Positions 1-5,077 of a DNA stretch of 13,625 nucleotides are shown here, piece by piece; position 1 is the first letter of the stretch, and each line of letters begins with the position of its first letter. Below the pieces are notes generated by a model. It was not told the origin of the DNA and did no database searches. It saw only the letters and a program-made list of their open reading frames with translations. Origin of the DNA: SCUN01 sp964355365 (lineage in GTDB: Bacteria; Acidobacteriota; Vicinamibacteria; Vicinamibacterales; SCN-69-37); the NCBI GenBank assembly GCA_964355365.1, contig CAYHEX010000084.1, forward strand, positions 1 through 13,625, in the 5' to 3' direction. A program made the position numbers and the translations under genes.

Positions 1-298
1 CCGCGCCCGGCGCACCGGGCGGCAGGTTTGCGGGCCGGAGCAGCCGAGATTCCTGCGCGAAGAACGGCAGGATCTCTTTCTTGTCGAACGTGTGGTTGCC
101 GCCGGTCATCACGTGCGCGCCGGCGTCCAGAATTTCATTGGCGATTTCCGGCGTGACGCCGAAGCCCGCTGCGGCGTTCTCCACGTTGACGATGGCGCAG
201 TCGATGCGATGCGCGCTGATGATCGCTTTGAGCCCGCGCGTGACCAGGTCGCGTCCGGGGCGTCCGACGATGTCGCCGACAAACAGGAGCCGCGTCAC
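1..298 (-). CDS. ymdB: YmdB-type metallophosphoesterase (partial, N-terminal 99 codons)
   Basis: Leftward gene whose 3' part lies outside the window. Reading from GTG at 298, the translation begins VTRLLFVGDIVGRPGRD and shows the family's binuclear-metal residues in the expected order: Asp9 in VGDIVG, Glu40-Asn41 in NVENAAAGFG, and Asn68-His69 in GGNHTFD. The same set lies one residue earlier in Bacillus subtilis YmdB as I recall it. Family members are cytoplasmic phosphodiesterases reported to act on 2',3'-cyclic nucleotides; in some bacteria the gene neighbours RNase Y. The remaining catalytic histidines would be off the window. The GTG start overlaps the stop of the upstream hsp20-like gene (GTGA, 295-298), so it is probably translated by coupling to that gene. 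The family call is strong; the physiological substrate here is unknown. Confidence 0.88.
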   Translation of the reverse strand, partial: MTRLLFVGDIVGRPGRDLVTRGLKAIISAHRIDCAIVNVENAAAGFGVTPEIANEILDAGAHVMTGGNHTFDKKEILPFFAQESRLLRPANLPPGAPGA

Positions 299-720
299 GC
301 GGTCTCCACGTCGATGTGCACGAGACGGCCGCGACGATCGTCGATGCGCGGAAGGACCACGCGCAACAGTCCGTTCGAGAGCACGGCTTTCGATCGGCTC
401 GCGTCGAAGGCGCCGGCCACCCGCACCGCGCGTGCGAAGCGGCCGTAGTTGCGCTCGGCGAGATGGAACCGGGCGTCACCAGGCGGGGGTTGCGTCAGTT
501 TTGCGCCGACCACGATCACCGTGTTGCGGCGAATGGCAACCCGGAGTGCTGCCGCCGGCATGCCGGGCACGTCCACGATCACTTCAGCCGCGTCGGTGGT
601 CTCGATGATGTCGAGCGCAGGGCGGCACTCGCCGCTTGAAAGGACGGCGCCGGGTACGTCCCGATCCAGTTCATCGAGGAGCCGACGGGCGTCGTCGGCA
701 AGGAGGCGAGCATCAGTCAC
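295..720 (-). CDS. Small heat-shock protein (Hsp20/alpha-crystallin family), divergent copy
   Basis: About 141 residues from GTG at 720. An alpha-crystallin domain spans roughly residues 34-128: it opens with RPALDIIETTDAAEVIVDVPG, which parallels the start of the domain in the neighbouring rightward Hsp20, and ends with the hallmark AxxxNGxL-type stretch KAVLSNGLLRVVLP (111-124). A C-terminal IDV (136-138) resembles the I-x-I/V motif used for oligomer assembly. Such proteins are ATP-independent holdases that bind unfolding proteins in the cytoplasm. The start is uncertain: no Shine-Dalgarno is visible before the GTG, but no ATG, GTG or TTG codon lies nearby upstream in frame. The middle is divergent (a TQPPPGDARFH insert where the paralogue has a charged loop), so this is an old duplication or an independent family member. 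It overlaps the metallophosphoesterase gene by 4 bases and probably forms an operon with it. Confidence 0.85.
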   Translation of the reverse strand: MTDARLLADDARRLLDELDRDVPGAVLSSGECRPALDIIETTDAAEVIVDVPGMPAAALRVAIRRNTVIVVGAKLTQPPPGDARFHLAERNYGRFARAVRVAGAFDASRSKAVLSNGLLRVVLPRIDDRRGRLVHIDVETA

Positions 721-772
721 AGGTGTCTGTAGAGATGATAGCCCGTGCGCTCTGGTTAAAATATGAGCGCGT

Positions 773-801
773 TGCAAATAGATAATATGCGTTGATTTGC
801 A
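773..801. promoter_or_regulatory. Inverted repeat and candidate divergent promoter region between the two hsp20 genes
   Basis: The 138-bp gap (721-858) is the most AT-rich stretch of the window. At its centre, TGCAAAT (773-779) and ATTTGCA (795-801) form a perfect 7-bp inverted repeat with a 15-bp spacer. The spacer holds GATAAT (781-786, rightward, 5/6 match to TATAAT) and, on the other strand, TATTAT (787-782, also 5/6). A repressor or activator bound to the arms could therefore control both promoters. No convincing -35 partner is seen for either, and a second leftward -10 candidate, TATCAT, lies at 740-735. No CIRCE element is present. The inverted repeat is seen directly; operator function is inference. 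Confidence 0.4.
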
Positions 802-821
802 TCTCATTTCTTGTGAAGATC

Positions 822-850
822 TCTTCAGCACCCCCTGAGGGTGCAGGAGG
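822..850 (+). promoter_or_regulatory. Candidate RNA thermometer sequestering the hsp20 ribosome binding site
   Basis: Just upstream of the rightward hsp20, GCACCC (828-833) and GGGTGC (839-844) form a perfect 6-bp stem with the loop CCTGA. Directly below it, TCTTC (822-826) can pair with GGAGG (846-850), the Shine-Dalgarno: C826-G846, U825-G847 wobble, U824-A848, C823-G849, U822-G850 wobble, separated from the upper stem by a single A827/A845 mismatch. A second register pairs the same TCTTC with GAGGA (847-851). A stable upper stem plus a weak, wobble-rich helix over the Shine-Dalgarno is the architecture of ROSE-type and fourU RNA thermometers, which often control small heat-shock genes. It has no U-tract and so is not a terminator. 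The pairing is read from the sequence; temperature response is inferred. Confidence 0.5.
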
Positions 851-858
851 ACACAGCT

Positions 859-1296
859 ATGACAATCACTCGTTGGAACCCAATGCACGATCTGGCCGCG
901 GTTGAAGTGGATCGACTGAATCGCATGTTCAGCACGGTGTTCGGCGGAGAGCCGCTTGCGTCGGGCGCGTGGACGCCGGCGGTGGACATCTTCGAAGCGC
1001 CGAATCACGATCTGGTGGTGAAGGCCGAGATCCCGGCCATGAAGAAGGAAGACATCAAGGTCACGGTGGAGCAGAACGTTCTGACCATCGAGGGTGAGCG
1101 CAAGTTCGAGTCGGAAGTGGCGCGCGATCAATACCACCGGCTCGAGCGCGGGTTCGGCGCGTTCCGGCGCAGCTTCACGCTGCCGGCCACGCTCGATTCA
1201 TCGAAGGTGTCGGCGAGCTACACCGATGGCGTGCTGACCGTGACGCTGCCGCAGAAGCTGGAAGCGCAGCCGCGCAACATTGAGGTGCGCGGGTAA
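859..1296 (+). CDS. hsp20: Small heat-shock protein (Hsp20/alpha-crystallin family)
   Basis: A 145-residue cytoplasmic holdase chaperone. It begins MTITRWNPMHDLAAVEVDRL, a typical Hsp20 N-terminus. The alpha-crystallin domain covers roughly residues 41-132, with WTPAVDIFEAPNHDLVVKAE at its start, the QNVLTIEGER strand, the YHRLERGFGAFRRSFTLP block and the signature ASYTDGVLTVTLP. The C-terminal NIEV is the I-x-V oligomerisation motif. ATG at 859 is preferred because GGAGG at 846-850 lies 8 bases upstream; an in-frame GTG at 841 sits inside the leader hairpin and would overlap that Shine-Dalgarno. The gene is monocistronic, ending 20 bases before a strong terminator, and diverges from a second hsp20. 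Regulation is probably by heat at the RNA level (leader hairpin) and perhaps through the central inverted repeat. Confidence 0.95.
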   Translation: MTITRWNPMHDLAAVEVDRLNRMFSTVFGGEPLASGAWTPAVDIFEAPNHDLVVKAEIPAMKKEDIKVTVEQNVLTIEGERKFESEVARDQYHRLERGFGAFRRSFTLPATLDSSKVSASYTDGVLTVTLPQKLEAQPRNIEVRG

Positions 1297-1316
1297 CCTC
1301 AACAGAAGTTGATCGG

Positions 1317-1344
1317 GAGGGAGGCAGGGCGACCTGCCTCCCTC
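1317..1344 (+). terminator. Strong Rho-independent terminator after hsp20
   Basis: A perfect 12-bp stem (GAGGGAGGCAGG, 1317-1328, with CCTGCCTCCCTC, 1333-1344) closes on a GCGA tetraloop, a GNRA type on the rightward transcript, and is followed by TATTTGTTA (1345-1353). It sits in the 54-bp gap between two convergent genes, hsp20 and gatA. The T-rich tail is on the hsp20 side only, so it works best for the rightward transcript, although the hairpin could also slow leftward gatCA transcription. Confidence 0.85.
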
Positions 1345-1350
1345 TATTTG

Positions 1351-2781
1351 TTACCCCAGTTGTTCGTAGGCGTCCGCGCACCGCAGGATCGTGGCTTCGT
1401 CCCACGGTTTTCCCAGGAACTGCATGCCGACGGGCAGCCCGGTGGTGGTCACACCGCAGGGCACACTGATCGCGGGGATGCCCGCCAGATTGGCGCTCAC
1501 CGTAAACACATCCGCGAGATACATCTGCAGCGGATCGTCCACGCGCTCACCGAAGCGAAACGCCGGCACGGGGCTGGTCGGCATCATGATCGTGTCGACC
1601 TTGGCGAACGCGTCTTCGAAATCCCGCCGGATCAACGTGCGCACTCGCTGCGCTTTTAGGTAATACGCATCGTAGTAACCCGCGCTCAGCACGTAGGTGC
1701 CGAGCATGATGCGGCGTTTCACTTCCGCGCCGAAGCCGCGGCCGCGCGTGGCGTCGTACATCTCGGTGAGTGATCCGCCACCTGCTGCGCGCGCGCCGAA
1801 TCGGACGCCGTCGTAGCGCGCGAGGTTCGCGCTCGCTTCAGCCGTCGCCACGAGGTAGTAGACCGGAATCGCATGCTGGCTGTGCGGCAGCTCGATGTCG
1901 ATGATGTCGGCGCCGGCCGCGCTGAGTCGCACGGCCGCCGCCACGAACGCCTGCCGCACCTCCGGATCGACCCCGTCTTCCAGCAGCCGCATCGGCATCC
2001 CGATGCGCAGCCCGGCCACAGAGCCGGTCAACGCGCTTGTGTAGGAGGGCACGGGCCGGTTCGCACTCGTCGCGTCGCGCGGATCATGTCCGGCGATCAC
2101 TTCGAGCACCAGCGCGGCGTCGCGCGCGCTCGTCGTGAATGGCCCGATCTGGTCGAGCGACGAAGCAAACGCGATGAGCCCGTAGCGCGACACGCGTCCG
2201 TAGGTCGGCTTGAGTCCGACAACGCCGCACAGCGCCGCCGGCTGGCGAATGGATCCGCCGGTGTCCGACCCCAGCGCCAATGGCGTCATGCCCGCGGCGA
2301 CGGCGACGGCGGACCCGCCGCTCGAACCGCCGGGCGTGCGTGTGGGATCCACCGGATTCTTTGCGGGTCCGAACGCCGAATTCTCCGTGGATGACCCCAT
2401 CGCGAACTCGTCGCAGGTGGTCTTGCCGATGATCACGGCCCCGGCCGCTTCCAGTTTCTCTACGACCGTGGCGTCGTACGGCGAGATGAACGTCTCGAGC
2501 ATCCGGGAGCCGGCCGTGGCGACCGTGCCTTTAACGAGGATGTTGTCTTTCAGCGCGATGGGGACGCCATGCAGCGGACCGGCCGGCGCGGCGAGCCGGT
2601 CGAGCGCGGCGGCGCGGGCGCGGGCGCGATCGGCCATCACCAGCTGGAAGGCGTGCAGTGTCGGGCCGGCGGTGTCGACGACGTCGATTTCGGCAAGCGC
2701 GTAGTTGCAGACGTCGGAGGCGGTGCGTTCGCGCCGGCCGATCGCGTCACGGAGCGAGGTGGCCGATGATCGCGCGGCCAT
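1351..2781 (-). CDS. gatA: Aspartyl/glutamyl-tRNA amidotransferase subunit A
   Basis: A 476-residue amidase-signature enzyme, the usual GatA length. It releases ammonia from glutamine (or asparagine), which GatB uses to convert Glu-tRNA(Gln) or Asp-tRNA(Asn) to the correctly amidated tRNA in the cytoplasm. The Ser-cisSer-Lys triad is intact: Lys78 in HGVPIALKDN, Ser153 in the glycine/serine-rich TPGGSSGGSA, and the nucleophile Ser177 in GSDTGGSIRQPAA. These positions are each one lower than those of the Staphylococcus aureus enzyme as I recall them. LKPTYGRVSRYGLIAFASSL follows, a GatA-typical stretch. The ATG start overlaps the gatC stop by one base (TGATG, 2779-2783), and AAGGTGAT just upstream, inside gatC, may act as ribosome binding site. 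gatB is not adjacent in this window; downstream is a convergent hsp20. Confidence 0.97.
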   Translation of the reverse strand: MAARSSATSLRDAIGRRERTASDVCNYALAEIDVVDTAGPTLHAFQLVMADRARARAAALDRLAAPAGPLHGVPIALKDNILVKGTVATAGSRMLETFISPYDATVVEKLEAAGAVIIGKTTCDEFAMGSSTENSAFGPAKNPVDPTRTPGGSSGGSAVAVAAGMTPLALGSDTGGSIRQPAALCGVVGLKPTYGRVSRYGLIAFASSLDQIGPFTTSARDAALVLEVIAGHDPRDATSANRPVPSYTSALTGSVAGLRIGMPMRLLEDGVDPEVRQAFVAAAVRLSAAGADIIDIELPHSQHAIPVYYLVATAEASANLARYDGVRFGARAAGGGSLTEMYDATRGRGFGAEVKRRIMLGTYVLSAGYYDAYYLKAQRVRTLIRRDFEDAFAKVDTIMMPTSPVPAFRFGERVDDPLQMYLADVFTVSANLAGIPAISVPCGVTTTGLPVGMQFLGKPWDEATILRCADAYEQLG

Positions 2782-3110
2782 CAGCCGATCACCTTCGGCA
2801 CCACGAAGGTGCCCGACGCGCGATCACCCTGCGGTGCGTTCATCAACGCGTCGTCCTGCGACAGTGAGGCGGCTGGCGAGTCCTCCCGCAGCGCGTCGCT
2901 CATCACGGTGGCGGCGTAGGGCGGCACGCCGTCCGTGTCTACCTCTTGTATGGATTCGGCGTACTCGAGAATGCCGCCGAGCTGTCGCTGAAACAGATCC
3001 AGCTCGGCGTCGCTCAGTTCGAGCCTGGCGAGTGTGGCGATGCGCGCGACATCCGCACGCGAGAACCGCGCCGCATCATCTGGTATGGCGCGCTTGGCAT
3101 CTGTCGACAT
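2781..3110 (-). CDS. gatC: Aspartyl/glutamyl-tRNA amidotransferase subunit C
   Basis: A small subunit of 109 residues that clamps GatA to GatB in the amidotransferase complex. The core is recognisable: VARIATLARLELSDAELDLF (22-41), the QLGGILEYAESIQEVDTDGV helix, PPYAATV, LREDSP, and the C-terminal NAPQGDRASGTFVVPKVIG. The first 15 residues or so are a variable, probably disordered extension. It is the first gene of a leftward gatC-gatA operon with a one-base overlap to gatA. No Shine-Dalgarno precedes the ATG; a TGCTAGCAT extended -10 candidate on this strand ends 9 bases upstream, which would leave almost no leader. Confidence 0.95.
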   Translation of the reverse strand: MSTDAKRAIPDDAARFSRADVARIATLARLELSDAELDLFQRQLGGILEYAESIQEVDTDGVPPYAATVMSDALREDSPAASLSQDDALMNAPQGDRASGTFVVPKVIG

Positions 3111-3119
3111 GGTCCGGGA

Positions 3120-3129
3120 ATGCTAGCAT
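3120..3129. promoter_or_regulatory. Palindromic extended -10 candidate shared by gatCA and the hydrolase gene
   Basis: The 25-bp gap between the divergent starts (3110 and 3136) contains the perfect palindrome ATGCTAGCAT. On each strand it contains TGC-TAGCAT, matching an extended -10 box (TGnTAnnnT). Rightward, the box ends 6 bases before the ATG at 3136; leftward, it ends 9 bases before the ATG at 3110. Neither start has a Shine-Dalgarno, so both transcripts may be leaderless or nearly so. The palindrome is seen directly; promoter function is inferred, and no -35 element is convincing. Confidence 0.35.
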
Positions 3130-3135
3130 GTGGCC

Positions 3136-4038
3136 ATGAAGAAGCTGCTGGTCGCTCTGGTGGGAATCGCCGTGCTGGCGCTGCAGGCGGGCGTGTCGGC
3201 ATGGGGCGTGGACGTGCATCGTCTCATCACCCGGCGCGCGATCGAAGGCCTGCCGCCCGAGCTGAAACCCTTCTTCATGGCGCGCGCCGATTTCATCTCG
3301 GAGCATTCCGTCGATCCCGACATGTGGAAGATCGTCGACCTGACCAACCAGTTCGGCAACGAAGACCCGAATCACTTTCTTGATTTCGACGGATTCAACG
3401 AGCCGGCGCCGTTCGCCGGCGTGCCGCGCGACTGGAAAGCCGTCGTGCAGAAATACGGCGCGGAGCTGGCCAACAAGAACGGCCGCCTGCCGTGGCGCGC
3501 GGAAGAGATCTTCAACAAGATGGTGGCGTCGTTCAATGATCTGCACAAGTTTCCCCAGGGATACGGCGGCGAAAACGCGCGGTATCAGGCCGCCGTCCTG
3601 GCGCACTACATCGAAGATGCGCACCAGCCGTTTCACGCGGTGCTGAACTACGACGGACAGCTCACCAATCAGCGCGGCATTCACTCGCGCTTCGAGACCG
3701 AGCTCGTGCTGCGCAACAAGGCCACGCTGAAGCTGACGCCGGTGAAGATCACGCCGATCAGCGACTTCAAGACCTTCATCTTCGACGCGCTGCTCGACGA
3801 TCAGCCGGTCGCCGCGGCCGCGCTGGCCGCCGACAAGAAGGCCGCTGAGGGCCGTGAGTTGTACGACGACGCCTATTTCGCGGATTTCGCGAAGTACGGC
3901 GCGCTGGCGGCCGCCGAGAAGCGCTTCAGCGATTCGGCGAGCGCCGTGGCCAGCGCGTGGGTCGCTGCGTGGGAGAAGGCAGGCAAGCCCAAGCTGCCCG
4001 AGGACGGCCCTCGCACGCCGGCGCGCATCCGCAAGTAG
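3136..4038 (+). CDS. Exported zinc hydrolase of the S1/P1 nuclease / phospholipase C fold
   Basis: A 300-residue precursor. The signal peptide MKKLLVALVGIAVLALQAGVSA is followed by Trp23, so cleavage would expose an N-terminal tryptophan, which in this superfamily is itself a ligand of the trinuclear zinc site. His28 lies five residues on, as in P1 nuclease. Further candidate ligands are Asp62 (VDPDMW), His80 (DPNHFLDFD), His157, Asp161 and His167 in HYIEDAHQPFH, and His183 and Glu187 in GIHSRFE. The HxxxE ending resembles bacterial zinc phospholipase C (His142/Glu146), whereas P1 nuclease has Asp at that place, so the substrate (nucleic acid or phospholipid) cannot be fixed. The product is periplasmic or secreted. 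ATG at 3136 starts a textbook signal peptide; an in-frame GTG at 3130 would add two residues. lpxD follows after 15 bases, suggesting co-transcription. Confidence 0.85.
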   Translation: MKKLLVALVGIAVLALQAGVSAWGVDVHRLITRRAIEGLPPELKPFFMARADFISEHSVDPDMWKIVDLTNQFGNEDPNHFLDFDGFNEPAPFAGVPRDWKAVVQKYGAELANKNGRLPWRAEEIFNKMVASFNDLHKFPQGYGGENARYQAAVLAHYIEDAHQPFHAVLNYDGQLTNQRGIHSRFETELVLRNKATLKLTPVKITPISDFKTFIFDALLDDQPVAAAALAADKKAAEGRELYDDAYFADFAKYGALAAAEKRFSDSASAVASAWVAAWEKAGKPKLPEDGPRTPARIRK

Positions 4039-4053
4039 CGCGGGGCGTCGATC

Positions 4054-5064
4054 ATGTTGCTCTCCGAACTGGCGAAGTTGCTGGGCTGCCCGCTCGAAGG
4101 AGACGGGCACGTCGATGTCCGGCGGGTGACCGGTCTGGAAGACGCGCATCCGGGCGACGTCTCGTTTCTCTCCAATCGGAAGTACGCGAAACACGTGGCG
4201 ACCACACGCGCGTCGGCATTGATCGCCGACCGGTCCGTCACGTCCGCGCCGTGCCCGATCATCCGCAGCGCCAATCCGTACCTCACCTTTGCGCAGGCGA
4301 TCGCCGTGCTGGCACCGCCGGCGCTGCCCGGCCCCGGCGTGAGCCCGTTGGCCGCGGTCGATGCACGCGCGTCCGTTGGCGCCGGTGCCTCGGTGGGGCC
4401 CTTTGTCAGTGTGGCGGCTGATGCGGTGATCGGCGCGCGCACCGTGCTGTTCCCGCACGTCACCGTGGGACGCGGGGCGGTCATCGGCGAGGATTGCGTG
4501 ATTCACGCGCACGTCTCGATCCGCGAGGGCGTGGTCCTGGGCGATCGCGTGGTCCTGCAGGACGCCGCCGTGATCGGCAGCGACGGGTTCGGTTTCGCCA
4601 AACGTCCCGATGGCACGCACCAGAAGATTCCGCAGGTTGGTCGCGTGGTGATCGAACACGACGTCGAGATCGGCGCGCATACGGCGGTGGACCGCCCCGC
4701 GGTCGGCGAGACGCGGATTGCCGCCGGCACGAAGATCGACAACCTCGTGCAGATCGCGCATGGCGTGCAGATCGGGCGGCGCGTCTTGCTGGCCGCGCAG
4801 GTCGGCATCTCGGGCAGCACGACGATTGATGACGATGTGGTGTTTGCGGGGCAGTCGGGGGCGGTGGGCCACGTGCACATCGGCACGGGCGCGATTGTGA
4901 CCGCCAAGTCGGGGGTGACCCACGACTTGCCGCCGAACGCGGTGGTGTCGGGGTTCCCGGCGTTTGACCTGAGTGCATGGAAGAAGGCCAGCGTCCTGTT
5001 CCGCCTGTCGGGACGGAAGCGCCCGGCCCCGCCGGTCAAGACACGACGCCGCGCCAAGCGGTGA
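4054..5064 (+). CDS. lpxD: UDP-3-O-acylglucosamine N-acyltransferase (LpxD)
   Basis: Of 336 residues. It transfers a 3-hydroxyacyl chain from acyl carrier protein to the 2-amino group of UDP-3-O-acylglucosamine, the third step of lipid A synthesis, in the cytoplasm. The N-terminal uridine-binding domain (about 1-100) has GDVSFLSNRKYAKH and NPYLTFAQ. A left-handed beta-helix of hexapeptide repeats (about 100-290) follows, containing GSDGFGFA, the KIPQVGRV turn and the catalytic histidine His236 in DNLVQIAHGVQIG. A lysine/arginine-rich tail ends the protein. In many Gram-negatives lpxD is followed by fabZ, lpxA and lpxB; here two M16 peptidase genes come between lpxD and lpxB. The start has only a weak G-rich stretch upstream, and the gap to the preceding gene is 15 bases. 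Confidence 0.96.
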   Translation: MLLSELAKLLGCPLEGDGHVDVRRVTGLEDAHPGDVSFLSNRKYAKHVATTRASALIADRSVTSAPCPIIRSANPYLTFAQAIAVLAPPALPGPGVSPLAAVDARASVGAGASVGPFVSVAADAVIGARTVLFPHVTVGRGAVIGEDCVIHAHVSIREGVVLGDRVVLQDAAVIGSDGFGFAKRPDGTHQKIPQVGRVVIEHDVEIGAHTAVDRPAVGETRIAAGTKIDNLVQIAHGVQIGRRVLLAAQVGISGSTTIDDDVVFAGQSGAVGHVHIGTGAIVTAKSGVTHDLPPNAVVSGFPAFDLSAWKKASVLFRLSGRKRPAPPVKTRRRAKR

Positions 5065-5070
5065 CATAAT
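5062..5070 (+). promoter_or_regulatory. Extended -10 candidate directly upstream of the first M16 gene
   Basis: TGACATAAT overlaps the lpxD stop codon and reads as TGn plus CATAAT, a 5/6 match to TATAAT. It ends 7 bases before the ATG at 5078, where transcription would normally begin. With no Shine-Dalgarno before that ATG, a leaderless transcript is plausible. This would give the M16-lpxB segment its own promoter in addition to read-through from lpxD. No clear -35 is visible. Confidence 0.35.
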
Positions 5071-5077
5071 TCGGGCA

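Noticed and set aside
828..844. Hairpin before hsp20 as a terminator or attenuator
   Set aside because: No T-tract follows; the stem runs directly into the Shine-Dalgarno and start codon.
721..858. CIRCE (HrcA) operator upstream of the hsp20 genes
   Set aside because: No TTAGCACTC-N9-GAGTGCTAA-like sequence is present.
721..1137. N-terminal extension of the leftward hsp20 to an ATG at 1137
   Set aside because: It would cover the intergenic region and most of the rightward hsp20 in antisense; Hsp20 similarity begins only after 720.
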